In this document: in pieces, positions 34,510 through 43,715 of the stretch
Position numbering within the stretch: the first letter of the stretch is position 1
How the letters are laid out: each line of letters begins with the position of its first letter
Notes under the pieces: model-generated
What the model was told of the DNA's origin: nothing
Seen by the model: only the letters and a program-made list of their open reading frames with translations
Databases searched by the model: none
Translations under genes and position numbers: made by a program
Source: Opitutus sp.
Lineage (GTDB): Bacteria > Verrucomicrobiota > Verrucomicrobiia > Opitutales > Opitutaceae
Assembly: GCA_024707325.1 (NCBI GenBank)
Contig: JANPZY010000001.1
Location: forward strand, 1,984,501-2,048,500
Direction: 5' to 3'
Length of the DNA stretch: 64,000 nucleotides

Positions 34510-34545
34510 ACGCCCCACGCCGCAAAACGGTCTGGGGCGTTTTGC
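34510..34545 (+). terminator. Probable terminator between ThuA and GH2 genes
   Basis: ACGCCCCA (34510-34517) pairs with TGGGGCGT (34533-34540), with an inner CCG/CGG stem, and is followed by TTTGCTTTC. It lies 28 bases after the ThuA stop codon and 24 bases before the GH2 start, so it may partly separate the two genes. Confidence 0.7.
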
Positions 34546-34563
34546 TTTCAACCCCGTCATCCC

Positions 34564-37365
34564 ATGATCGCTCGTCCCCGCGCGCTCGCGCGCCTCGTTC
34601 TGTTTGTTCTCGCCGTCGCGGTTGTTCGCGGCGCGACCGCCATTCCGCTGCCCGAGCATCCACGTCCGGATTTCGAGCGCGCGGAGTGGATCAATCTCAA
34701 TGGCACGTGGGAGTTTCGTTTCGACAACGACGACGCGGGCACGCGGAGCGGCTGGGCCGCGCAGCGTGACGCGGAATTTCCCGAGCGGATCGTCGTGCCG
34801 TTTCCGTGGGGCTCGAAACTCTCCGGTGTCGAAAACAAAGCCGACATCGCGTGGTATCGCCGCGAGATCACGGTGCCGGCGTCGTGGCGCGGGAAACGCG
34901 TGTTTCTCGTCGTGGGCGCGAGCGATTGGATCACCCAGGGCTGGCTCGATGGTCAGGCAGTGGGCGAGCACCGCGGCGGTTATACGCCGTTCGAATTTGA
35001 ACTCACCTCGCACGTGAAATGGGGCGAGGCGCAATCGGTCGTGCTGCGCGTGGACGACACACCGCATCCCTTCAAACTCGAGGGCAAGCAAGGCTACGGT
35101 CAGGCAAAAGGCATCTGGCAGACGATCTATCTCGAGGCGCGTCCGGCGGTGCACGTGCGCTCGCTGCGTTTCACGCCGGACCTCGACGCAGGCAAGGTCT
35201 CCGTGCTTGCGCGCTTGAGTGACGCCGCGCCCGCGGGCGCGAAACTCGCGCTGCAATTCCAGACCGGCGACGTGCCCGATGTGAGTCACGAGATTCCCGA
35301 AGGAGCGAACGAAGTGTCGTTCGACGTGGCGATCGCCGACGTCCGCCCGTGGTCGCTCGAAGATCCGTTTCTCTATGAAGTCGAGGTGGCGGTGGACGCC
35401 GCGGACGGCGCGAGCGATCGCGTGGCGTCGTATTTCGGCATGCGCAAGATCAGCGTCGAAAGGCTGCCGGGCACGAACATCCCCTACGTGGCGCTCAATG
35501 GTCGGCCCGTCTATCTGCAGATGGCGCTCGATCAATCGTATCACCCGGATGGATACTACACGTTTCCGACCGACGAGTTCATGCGCGACGAGATCGTGCG
35601 CTCGAAACAGATCGGACTGAACGGCAACCGCGTTCACATCAAGGTCGAGGTGCCGCGCAAGCTCTACTGGGCCGACCGGCTCGGTCTGTTGATCATGGCC
35701 GACGTGCCCAACTTCTGGGGCGAGCCCACGCCCGAGGCGCGCGCGGAAAGCGAGTTCGCGCTGCGCGGGATGATCGAGCGCGACTTTAATCATCCGTCGA
35801 TTTTCAGCTGGGTGGTTTTCAACGAGACGTGGGGTCTCTTCACCGGCGAAGGAGAAAACAAAAAATATCTGCCGGAGACGCAGGAGTGGGTGATCTCGAT
35901 GTATCGACTCGCGAAGCAACTCGATCCCACGCGACTCGTGGAGGATAACTCGCCCTGCAACTACGACCACACGGAGACCGACCTCAACACGTGGCACGAC
36001 TATCGTCCCGGCTACGCGTGGCGCGAGGGCATGGAGCACATCTCGCGCAGCACGTTTCCCGGATCGACATGGAATTTCATCGGGGGTCGCACCCAGGGCG
36101 ATCAGCCGATGTTCAACAGCGAGTGCGGCAATGTCTGGGGTTACGAGGGCAGTGCGGGCGACGTCGATTGGACGTGGGACTATCACATCATGCTGAATGT
36201 ATTTCGGCGTCACCCGAAGCTATCCGGCTGGCTCTACACCGAGCATCACGACGTCATCAACGAGTGGAACGGCTACTTCCGCTACGATCGTTCGGAGAAG
36301 TTCACCGGCCTCGATGCGTTCGTGCCTCAGATGTCGCTCAACGATCTGCACGCTCCGTTCTACATCTCGACGGGCGACGAACTCTGCCGCGATGTGACAC
36401 CGAGTCAGGTCGTCGACGTGCCGCTGTTCGCGTCGTTTCTCACCGATCGCGCGCCCGGCTCGCGACTCGTGCTGCGCGCGCAGCTCTACGGCTGGAACAA
36501 CCTCGGTCAGCGCGAGGAGTATTCCGTTTCGACTGAGACGATTCCGTTCGAGCCGTGGATGTCACGCGAACTGAAGCCGCTGCGCGTGATGATGCCGAAG
36601 AAGCCCGCGCTCGCCGTGCTCGCGCTCACGCTCGAGAGCGAGGCCGGCGCCGTGCTGCACCGCAACTTCACGACGTTCCTCGTCGCCGACGGGGCGTCTC
36701 CGCGCTGGGAAATGCGCAACGTCTCGGGACGTCACCAACGACTCGTGCGTTTCGCGCCATCGACCTTCAGCGCGGCGCAGTGGTCGCAGAAGCAGTGGAA
36801 CGTGCTCGACGGTCTGAAAGTGAACGGCGCGGGCAGCGGTTTCTTTGAGTATCGCCTGCCGTGGCCGGAGCATCTCGACGCGAAGAAAGTCACGGGCGCC
36901 ACGCTCGTCTTCGAAGCATCGGCGAAACAGCTCTTCGGCAAAGATCGCGACGGCGCCGACGCGCTTCCCGGCGGTGACTACATGCGCGGACTCGGCGCGC
37001 ACGATCCGAGCGCGAATCCCAACGCGTATCCGATGACGGATACGACGAAGTTTCCGACCGCCGTGCGTGTGCGCGTGAACGGACTTGCGGCCGATGTCGT
37101 TTCGTTGCCTGACGACCCCGCGGATCATCGCGGTGTGCTCTCGTGGCACGCGCAGCCGCGCGACCGCAAACTGCGCGAGGCGGGTTCGTATGGATATCTC
37201 GTCGAAGTCACGCTCCCGCCGGCCGCGCTCGAAAAAGCTGCGACCGCTGGTGAGATCGTGCTCCGGTTCGAAGTGGACGACGCGCTACCCGGCGGACTTG
37301 CGCTCTACGGTGAGCGTTTCGGCCGTTATCCCGTCGATCCGACGCTCGTGTTTCATCTCCGCTAA
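34564..37365 (+). CDS. Exported glycoside hydrolase family 2 enzyme
   Basis: 933 residues from ATG 34564 with signal peptide RLVLFVLAVAVVRGATA. The sugar-binding jelly roll (about 35-195) contains INLNGTWEFRFD, WYRREITVP and GYTPFEFELTSHV. An Ig-like domain follows (about 195-295), then the TIM barrel with HPSIFSWVVFNETWG (acid/base Glu421) and QPMFNSECGNVWG (nucleophile Glu520). GH2 covers beta-galactosidases, glucuronidases and mannosidases; which one is not determined. After about residue 640 a long C-terminal beta-rich part includes a possible carbohydrate-binding module (GSGFFEYRLPWPEHLDAKKV). It acts in the periplasm or at the surface. Confidence 0.9.
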   Translation: MIARPRALARLVLFVLAVAVVRGATAIPLPEHPRPDFERAEWINLNGTWEFRFDNDDAGTRSGWAAQRDAEFPERIVVPFPWGSKLSGVENKADIAWYRREITVPASWRGKRVFLVVGASDWITQGWLDGQAVGEHRGGYTPFEFELTSHVKWGEAQSVVLRVDDTPHPFKLEGKQGYGQAKGIWQTIYLEARPAVHVRSLRFTPDLDAGKVSVLARLSDAAPAGAKLALQFQTGDVPDVSHEIPEGANEVSFDVAIADVRPWSLEDPFLYEVEVAVDAADGASDRVASYFGMRKISVERLPGTNIPYVALNGRPVYLQMALDQSYHPDGYYTFPTDEFMRDEIVRSKQIGLNGNRVHIKVEVPRKLYWADRLGLLIMADVPNFWGEPTPEARAESEFALRGMIERDFNHPSIFSWVVFNETWGLFTGEGENKKYLPETQEWVISMYRLAKQLDPTRLVEDNSPCNYDHTETDLNTWHDYRPGYAWREGMEHISRSTFPGSTWNFIGGRTQGDQPMFNSECGNVWGYEGSAGDVDWTWDYHIMLNVFRRHPKLSGWLYTEHHDVINEWNGYFRYDRSEKFTGLDAFVPQMSLNDLHAPFYISTGDELCRDVTPSQVVDVPLFASFLTDRAPGSRLVLRAQLYGWNNLGQREEYSVSTETIPFEPWMSRELKPLRVMMPKKPALAVLALTLESEAGAVLHRNFTTFLVADGASPRWEMRNVSGRHQRLVRFAPSTFSAAQWSQKQWNVLDGLKVNGAGSGFFEYRLPWPEHLDAKKVTGATLVFEASAKQLFGKDRDGADALPGGDYMRGLGAHDPSANPNAYPMTDTTKFPTAVRVRVNGLAADVVSLPDDPADHRGVLSWHAQPRDRKLREAGSYGYLVEVTLPPAALEKAATAGEIVLRFEVDDALPGGLALYGERFGRYPVDPTLVFHLR

Positions 37366-37382
37366 GCGGACGCGCCGCCTGG

Positions 37383-37406
37383 AGCACGCGTGAAATGACG
37401 CGTGCT
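37383..37406. terminator. Hairpin between convergent GH2 and SDR genes
   Basis: AGCACGCGT and ACGCGTGCT, nine-base perfect arms around GAAATG. It lies 18 bases after the GH2 stop codon and 14 bases from the SDR stop codon. No U tract follows on either strand, so it may be a repeat-derived stem rather than an intrinsic terminator. Confidence 0.5.
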
Positions 37407-37419
37407 ACAGGTGCGCCCT

Positions 37420-38538
37420 TCAGTGAATCGGCACGGCCTCAATCGGCTCGGCGCTTTCAGCAAACTCGCGCGTGCGCTCGCGGAGTTTTTCGCGATGCGG
37501 ATGGAAGATCGGGCGCGACGTGGCGCGCTGGCGTGAGCGCCACCACCAGCCGGCCGCGACCACCACCGCCGCCGCGCCCGCGGCGCTGACAAGCGCTCGT
37601 GTGTGCGTGGAAGACGACGCCGGTTGCCGCCAACCGCCCGCCGGCGTCATGCGCCCCTGCGACGGTTCGAAGAGATTTCCCTGCTCGAAGGGCGCGGGAT
37701 CGCCGCGGCGCAGATACGTGCGGAAAAACGCGCCGGTGATTGCTTCGGTGATTCCCGGGGCGACACCGTAGCCGAGTCGTGCGGCGCGCGTGGCGAGTCC
37801 CACCGGCACTTCCGCGCGCGGACGACGCGCCACGGCCACGAGGGCATCGGCGACTCGCTCCGGCGGATCGACCATGATCGGCGTCGGCTTGAGCATCGCG
37901 CCGGAGACGTTTGCGCCGTGTTGATAACCGGGCGTGTCGATAATGCCGGGAAAGAGGCACGAGATGTGAATGTCGCGATGCGGCGCGAGTTCCTGTCGCA
38001 GGCCCGCCATGAAGCCGCGCAGGCCGAACTTTGCAGCCGTGTAGGCCGAGGCGAACGGCACGGGCACGAAACCGCCGACGGAAATGTTGGTGATCATCGT
38101 GCCGCGCTTTTGGCGGAGAAAAATCGGGATCACGGCGGACGCAGCGTTCATCGCGCCGAACAGATCGATCTCCACGACGCGGCGGTGTTCTTCGATCGTC
38201 GCGCGTTGAAACGGGCCGAAAAGTCCGACGCCAGCGTTGTTGATCCACACATCGATGCGGCCAAACGCATCGAGCGTCTGTTGCGCGAGATTCTGCACCG
38301 CGTCGGCATCGGCGACATCGGTCGGCACCGAACGCGCGTGGCAGCCGAGCGTGGCGCATTCGCCGGCAACTTCCTGCAGCGCCTCGGTGTTGCGTGCCGC
38401 GAGAACGAGCCGCGCGCCTTCGCGGGCAAACGCGATGGCCGCGGCGCGTCCGATGCCGCTGGAAGCTCCAGTGATGACGACGACCTGATCGCGCAGCGAT
38501 CGGTCAACGGAGGAAAAAGGGAGAATGGAGGACTTCAT
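37420..38538 (-). CDS. SDR-family oxidoreductase with C-terminal membrane anchor
   Basis: 372 residues from ATG 38538 (MKSSILPFSSVDRSLRDQ); the open frame continues upstream only through repeat DNA. Classical SDR features: VVITGASSGIGRAAAIAF, WINNAGVGLFGPF, catalytic Ser near TNISVGGF and YTAAKFGLRGF. From about residue 255 the protein extends past a normal SDR, with a predicted membrane helix ALVSAAGAAAVVVAAGWWW near residue 330 and a basic tail. This layout fits the membrane-bound SDR subgroup acting on lipids or sterol-like molecules; the substrate is unknown. The tail end repeats EFAESAEPIEAVPIH, acidic. Confidence 0.9.
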   Translation of the reverse strand: MKSSILPFSSVDRSLRDQVVVITGASSGIGRAAAIAFAREGARLVLAARNTEALQEVAGECATLGCHARSVPTDVADADAVQNLAQQTLDAFGRIDVWINNAGVGLFGPFQRATIEEHRRVVEIDLFGAMNAASAVIPIFLRQKRGTMITNISVGGFVPVPFASAYTAAKFGLRGFMAGLRQELAPHRDIHISCLFPGIIDTPGYQHGANVSGAMLKPTPIMVDPPERVADALVAVARRPRAEVPVGLATRAARLGYGVAPGITEAITGAFFRTYLRRGDPAPFEQGNLFEPSQGRMTPAGGWRQPASSSTHTRALVSAAGAAAVVVAAGWWWRSRQRATSRPIFHPHREKLRERTREFAESAEPIEAVPIH

Positions 38539-38613
38539 CGCCAACGATATCCGCGCTGCGGCGCGCTGTCGTTGGGAGACGGTCCGAACCGCCACTGGGG
38601 AATTGGCCGAGCC

Positions 38614-38745
38614 AGTGTGCGGCTCGGGTCGGGACCAAGTGCGCACCGGGTCGGGACACGATGCGGACACGGTCGCGACAAGGTGCGTGCAACGTCGCGA
38701 CAAGGTGCGGACCGAGTCGGGATGAAGTGCGCGCCGATCCGGGAC
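38614..38745 (+). repeat. 22-bp-period repeat array, forward orientation
   Basis: Six contiguous 22-base units (38614, 38636, 38658, 38680, 38702, 38724). Units share TGCG near the start and GTCGSGAC near the end, where S is C or G. The array fills the gap between the start of the SDR gene (38538) and the stop codon of the GH26 gene (38762), so the SDR promoter must lie in or beside it. Confidence 0.85.
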
Positions 38746-38761
38746 GATGCGCGGTCTGCCT

Positions 38762-40285
38762 TCAGCGGCGGTCGTAGATGACGCTGGTTTCCTGCGTGCC
38801 GCGCGGGGTTTCGACTTTGGTCGTCACGCGGAGCTGGCGGCCGACGGAGAGCAGTTCCCACGTTTCGTGGATGTTCATTTTGCTGCCGGGCGGTCCCCAG
38901 ATGAAATCCACGACGGAGTCGAAAACGATTTTCCGATCGTCGCCGGCGCGCTGGGCTTTGGTGACGCGCGGCATGTTCATCACTTCGGAGCGCGTCTCGG
39001 TGCCGTCGAGCGTGTAGGTTTCTTCGGACACGCGATCGTCCGCGAACTCGAGGATGCGCGTGGATTTCACCGCGAGGCGGTCGCCTTGGTGATCCACGTC
39101 GAAGCGCGCGGGCGAGGAACCGGGACCGTTGCGGCCGAACTCGGAAAGGTCCTCGTTGAGAACCCAGACGCCGGAGAAGTCAGCGGCCGGGCGGGTGAAC
39201 TTCACCGGCGGAAGCTGGAGCGATCGGCGATAGTCGGCGGTGATTTCCGCATAGCGGGGATCGTCGAGATTCACGAGCCGCGGATCGGCCAGGAGCTGGG
39301 CGTAGGTGCTGCGCGTGACGTTGCGCACCATGCCGGCCCACGTGACGTAGAACGTCCATTTCGGCTGACGGTCGAGGATCTCGAGCGCGGGAGGATTGCC
39401 GACTTCGGCGAGCGCGAGCGGTTTGCCCTGCGAGAGTTTTTCGAGGCTCTCGTAGTAGGACTGCGCGAAGTCGTTGCCGTAGACGTCGAGGCCGAGCACG
39501 TCGACATACTCGATGCCGGGGAAATACTTCTCGTGCTCCATGCCGGGCCGGCTGACGCGGTCCATGCTCCAGACCCAGACGAGATTCTTGAGCTGATGGT
39601 GGTTTACGAGGCGGTCGAAGATCTGGCGGTAGAGTCGCTCGGTGCTGTATTCGCCGGTGCGGCCGCCCCACCAGAACCAGTCGCCGTTCATCTCGTGATA
39701 CGGACGCCAGAGGACGGGCACGCGCGCGGCCTGTAGTTGTTTTAAGAATACAGCGATCGCATCGACCTGCTGCATCCATTTCGTGTGCAGTGCGGTGCCG
39801 GGCGTGAGGACGTCGCGGAATTGTTCGTCGAGCAGTTTGCCCTGGACGCTCTTGAGGGCTTTGGGGTCGCTGTCGGGGAGCTGTCGAAACGTGACGGGTT
39901 CGTCGGCCGTGGGCGGCACGGCGTGCCAGCAGATCGTGACAAGCGCGCCGAGCTGATGCTGGCGGATGCACTCCTGCACGATCTCGGGGCGGGCGAGATA
40001 GGAATCGGAGTCGCCCTCCTTCGCGTGGCCGAAATCGGTGCTGAAGACGGCCGGCATGTGCCCGGTGTAGTCGGCGGCGAACTGCGTGTTGCGGTCGCGG
40101 ATGGCCGGGTAGTTGTGCTGACCCGTGAGCATGTGTCGGCCCGAAAGATCGTAGAGCAGCTGGAGCAGCGCGCGGGTTTCGGGCATCGCGCCCGGCGTGA
40201 CCGGTTCAGCAGAACGAGTCGCGGCGTGGACGACGGAAGAGAAAGCGGCGAGGAGAACGAACGCGGACAGGCGGAGGAGGTGCAT
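38762..40285 (-). CDS. Exported GH26 enzyme (beta-mannanase type) with extra C-terminal domain
   Basis: 507 residues; signal peptide LLRLSAFVLLAAFSSVVHA. The GH26 barrel (about 35-345) starts with LLYDLSGRHMLTGQHNY and has the acid/base Glu198 in LWRPYHEMNGDWFWWGG and the nucleophile Glu294 in PLALAEVGNPP; VWVWSMDR is another family mark. Residues from about 360 to 507 form a beta-rich, lipocalin-like domain (FSGVWVLNEDLSEFG, RKIVFDSVVDFIWG) not part of a plain GH26. It would cut beta-1,4-mannan or related glycans outside the cytoplasm. It is on the same strand as the SDR gene and divergent from the PEP-CTERM gene. Confidence 0.92.
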   Translation of the reverse strand: MHLLRLSAFVLLAAFSSVVHAATRSAEPVTPGAMPETRALLQLLYDLSGRHMLTGQHNYPAIRDRNTQFAADYTGHMPAVFSTDFGHAKEGDSDSYLARPEIVQECIRQHQLGALVTICWHAVPPTADEPVTFRQLPDSDPKALKSVQGKLLDEQFRDVLTPGTALHTKWMQQVDAIAVFLKQLQAARVPVLWRPYHEMNGDWFWWGGRTGEYSTERLYRQIFDRLVNHHQLKNLVWVWSMDRVSRPGMEHEKYFPGIEYVDVLGLDVYGNDFAQSYYESLEKLSQGKPLALAEVGNPPALEILDRQPKWTFYVTWAGMVRNVTRSTYAQLLADPRLVNLDDPRYAEITADYRRSLQLPPVKFTRPAADFSGVWVLNEDLSEFGRNGPGSSPARFDVDHQGDRLAVKSTRILEFADDRVSEETYTLDGTETRSEVMNMPRVTKAQRAGDDRKIVFDSVVDFIWGPPGSKMNIHETWELLSVGRQLRVTTKVETPRGTQETSVIYDRR

Positions 40286-40480
40286 CGGGTAGGGAGGGAA
40301 GGGGGACCTGTGGGCCTGACGCGAAGTGTCCGCCGAAGTGGCGGAGAAATGTGCGAGCCAGGGAGTGCGGGAGTTTTATGACACGCCGCGGTTTTTCCCG
40401 TTGATACGGCACTACTAATGCAAAGAGAGAGCGCAGTTCATTGGCGCCTTCCGGCACAACACACATCCCCAGCTATCAAC

Positions 40481-41313
40481 ATGATCTCGCGTAAACTGAT
40501 TCCGACGTTGGTTCTCGTTTTCTGCGCAATGGGCGCGCCGCTCTCTGCTCAGACGCTAACCCGCAAAGGTGAGATGACGCGGACTGTCATTCAAACCTCG
40601 GGGACCACCTACGAGATTAGCTACGCGGTATCAGCCGAATGGTCGTGGGACGACGTGACCGATGCCGGTCAACATCCCTCCTCGGTGTCGTTTTCGCGAG
40701 GCGCTGGACAGGATGCAACCGTCCCGGTCGTGCTAAATAGTCATCACGAGGATAGCGGGGACGGCTACGAAGTTTTCTCCTATGCTGACAATGAGGAGGG
40801 AGTGGTTGGTTTCAGTCAGACGGGCTCTAACATTCCTTCGTCGCTCACGATCACAGCGTCCTTCACCGGGGGAGTTTTCGATGGGGATGTCTCAAGCGTC
40901 GAGTTTGTCGGGGGTAATATGCCCGCGCCGAGCCTGTTTTCAGCGGAGACGTTCAATGCGGCCCTCAGTGGACAATTTGACGGCTTGGTGAATTTCTCGG
41001 CGTTTGAGGGGGGGGGGAGGGCGCCGACGAAATTGTGTTCGGAATCGCGCTCTATTCAGGAAGCGGACTGGTTGCTTCCTCCATGCTCGATGTGGAGGAC
41101 ACCTCCTATGATTTCGGCTCGTTGTTGCTCGAAGATGGAGAGTTTTACCAAATGGGTCTGTTCCAAGGCCTACGTTTCGGCGACGTTGGGTATATCTCGG
41201 CGACGATAATCTCGTTTACGGCGATCCCGGAACCGGGCACGTGGGCGGCAATCGCGGGTGTCGCTGCTCTCGGTCTGGTGCTCGTGAAGCGCGGTCGCCG
41301 GACGCGCGCGTAA
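40481..41313 (+). CDS. PEP-CTERM sorting-domain protein, frameshifted in a poly-G tract
   Basis: Two frames join to about 277 residues. The first begins at ATG 40481 with signal peptide KLIPTLVLVFCAMGAPLSA. The second carries the C-terminal sorting signal IPEPGTWAAIAGVAALGLVL followed by KRGRRTRA, the exosortase recognition tripartite end. The break is in a run of ten G at 41008-41017: adding one G (or removing two) restores EGGGEGADEIVFGIALYSGSG. The middle is Ser/Thr/Gly-rich with no enzyme motif. Codon use is looser than in neighbours (more A- and T-ending codons), hinting at different ancestry. The product would be exported and anchored or released by an exosortase elsewhere in the genome. 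Confidence 0.8.
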
Positions 41314-41400
41314 GCGACGGGAGATCTGGATTGCGACATCGCCGGTGAGAAAACTCCCGGCAGCGTTGACAGGGAGCGGGCCGGTTCGCTGGCTCGTCCG

Positions 41401-42315
41401 ATGGTCTTTGCTTCGCGTCTTCTCCGTCGTTGCGCGCTCGTCGCGGGAATGGGTGCGCTCGCTTTGCAGGCGAGCACGTTGCCGTGGGGCGATGGCGTGA
41501 ATTTGCAGCCCTCGTATTTCGCGGAGGGTCACGTGACCTTCGGCTGGTCGCTGATGAAGGAGTATCCGGCGATCCGCACCGTGCGCATCGAGATCGAGCC
41601 GAGCGTGCCGATGGAAACCGCGACGCGCTGGCTGCGCGAGGCGCACGCCGAGGGCCTGCGCGTGATCGCGACGTATCATCATTATCCCTACAACGGCTCC
41701 GACAGCGCCGAGGAGCTGCTCAATGCCGCGCGGTGGTGGCGGAAGAACTACGCCGCGCTCGAGGCCGCGGCGCCGGGATTGATCGTCAACCTGATGAACG
41801 AGTGGGGCAGCCACGAGCAGACGGCGGAGACGTTTGCGGCAGCCTACAATCCCGCGATCGCGATCGTGCGCGAAGTGTATGCCGGTCCGCTCATCATCGA
41901 CGTGCCGGGCTGGGGGCAGGAGACCTACGTGGCGCGCGATGCGTCGAAGCTGTTGCCCGACGACAACCTCGTGTTCTCCGCGCACATTTACGCGAGCGGC
42001 TGGGTGAAGCAGGGCCCGGATCGCTGGATGACGGCGGACGATCTCGATGCGCTCGATGAGACCGGGCGTCCCGCGATCATCGGTGAGTTTGGTGGCGAGC
42101 GCGAAGGCGAGTCTGACTGGAGCGGCATCGTCGACTACGCGCGCGAAAAAAAAGGCTGGCCGCTGATCGCCTGGGCATGGAACGGCGACGGCGAGCGCAT
42201 GAACATGGTGCAGCCGTATTGGGGCGACGAGCCGAAGGCGGCCCACTACACGCCGCACCCGTATTTTCAGAAGGTCTATTCCAAGCTGCGTTCGCCTGCG
42301 CCGGCTCCGCGGTGA
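41401..42315 (+). CDS. Exported GH5-like glycoside hydrolase
   Basis: 304 residues with a signal peptide (LLRRCALVAGMGALALQA). A short TIM barrel with the clan GH-A acid/base in LIVNLMNEWGSHE (Glu134) and the nucleophile in RPAIIGEFGGERE (Glu229). VIATYHHYPYNG and VFSAHIYASGW supply the other active-site strands. GH5 includes endoglucanases and mannanases; the subfamily is not certain. It lies about 90 bases after the PEP-CTERM gene on the same strand and near the GH26 gene, which suits a role in mannan or glucan use. Confidence 0.85.
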   Translation: MVFASRLLRRCALVAGMGALALQASTLPWGDGVNLQPSYFAEGHVTFGWSLMKEYPAIRTVRIEIEPSVPMETATRWLREAHAEGLRVIATYHHYPYNGSDSAEELLNAARWWRKNYAALEAAAPGLIVNLMNEWGSHEQTAETFAAAYNPAIAIVREVYAGPLIIDVPGWGQETYVARDASKLLPDDNLVFSAHIYASGWVKQGPDRWMTADDLDALDETGRPAIIGEFGGEREGESDWSGIVDYAREKKGWPLIAWAWNGDGERMNMVQPYWGDEPKAAHYTPHPYFQKVYSKLRSPAPAPR

Positions 42316-42575
42316 GTCGCAACTTGCGACTCCGTGCGGATGACTTACGCGCGCGGGAACATTCGGAAAACGGACGAAACCAATCCGCGGTTTTATTGTG
42401 AACCGTTGGCAGGAGTTGGTGTGAGACGCTCGAGTTCGGCGGCTGATGCCGGCTCGTAGAAAAACCGACGAGGCTGTTGGCAGTGCTCCGCTCGCGGCGC
42501 CCCGAGACGGACACGTTCGATCTGTCGTGCGCGGCTTCGTGTTGCGCGAATTCCTTTTCCCATTCCGCAGAGACC

Positions 42576-43652
42576 ATGGCGATCACACCCATACGAGTGG
42601 AACCGCACGAGCCGGTCGCGCCGGCGCGGAGTTTCGTTTTCGATCTGCTGCGCGCGGCGGCGATCTGCAGCATCCTCCTCGCGCACTCGGGGCCGCCGGC
42701 ATTCGTGGCGCAGTTGAGAAACTTTGACGTCGTGCTCGTGGTGCTGATCGGCGGCGCGGTGTGCGCGTTGGCCAATGAGCGCCGCCCGATTGAGCCCGTG
42801 GCCTACATGAAGAAACGCGCGCTGCGGCTGCTCGCGCCCACCTACGTGTTCCTCGCGGGATATTTTGTGCTGATGGAAATCGTCGCGCCCGCGCGCTTCG
42901 ATGCCGAGATCATGCTGCGCACGTTTCTGCTGGCGGACGGAATCGGCTACGTGTGGATCCTGCGGATTTTCCTGATCGTGGCGTTGCTCGCGCCGTGGTT
43001 GCTGCGGTTGCGCGACCGGGTGAGCCCGCGCACCTATTTCGCGCTGCTGTTCTGCGCCTATGTGGCGGACGAAGCGGTGTATGCGATGTTCGAGCGACTG
43101 CCGGTCGCGCGCGCAAGCGAGTGGGTGGAGTTCACGCTCTTCTACGCGGTGCCGTATGGCGCGATCTTCGGGCTCGGACTGCGCTGGCCGCGAATGTCAC
43201 AGACCGAGGCGGCGCGGTGGGCGGTGGCGGCGTTTGCGGTGTGGCTCGCGATGCTCGCGGCGCTCGATTCGCTCCACGCTTCGGTGCGCACCTGGGACTA
43301 CAAGTATCCGCCGCGCGCGATTTACGTGTGGTATGGCTTGGCGGCGGGGCACGCGGTTTACGCGATGTTTCTGGGCGCCGATCTCGGACGAGGAAGAGCC
43401 GCGCGCGTGGTGGAGTTCGTTTCCGCACAATCGCTCTGGATTTACCTGTGGCACATCCCGAGTCTCCAAGTCGGTCGCGAACTCGCACAGCGGCTCGACG
43501 TTCCAGTGCCGTGGGTGACGAAGTGGCTCGTGACGACCTCGCTCAGCCTTTCGCTGACGTGGGCACAGACGAGACTCGTAGCTTGGTATCGGCGGACACG
43601 TCAGCCGACCGGCATGAGGCGGTGGTTTTTGGACAACGTGCTGCAATGTTGA
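42576..43652 (+). CDS. Acyltransferase-3-family membrane protein (OpgC-like)
   Basis: 358 residues from ATG 42576 (MAITPIRVEPHEPVAPARSF); 33 upstream residues of the open frame have no membrane or family features. About ten hydrophobic segments. The family start pattern FVFDLLRAAAICSILLAHSG carries the conserved Arg and His for O-acyl transfer, and SLWIYLWHIPSLQV is the conserved late loop. These enzymes acylate glycans or lipids at the cytoplasmic membrane. The acceptor is unknown. It lies between the GH5 and rapA genes on the same strand. Confidence 0.82.
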   Translation: MAITPIRVEPHEPVAPARSFVFDLLRAAAICSILLAHSGPPAFVAQLRNFDVVLVVLIGGAVCALANERRPIEPVAYMKKRALRLLAPTYVFLAGYFVLMEIVAPARFDAEIMLRTFLLADGIGYVWILRIFLIVALLAPWLLRLRDRVSPRTYFALLFCAYVADEAVYAMFERLPVARASEWVEFTLFYAVPYGAIFGLGLRWPRMSQTEAARWAVAAFAVWLAMLAALDSLHASVRTWDYKYPPRAIYVWYGLAAGHAVYAMFLGADLGRGRAARVVEFVSAQSLWIYLWHIPSLQVGRELAQRLDVPVPWVTKWLVTTSLSLSLTWAQTRLVAWYRRTRQPTGMRRWFLDNVLQC

Positions 43653-43715
43653 GCGCTGCGCACGCGACGCGAGAAGGCGCTGGAAAATCCCCGGTCGGCG
43701 CGCTTCATCGACGGG

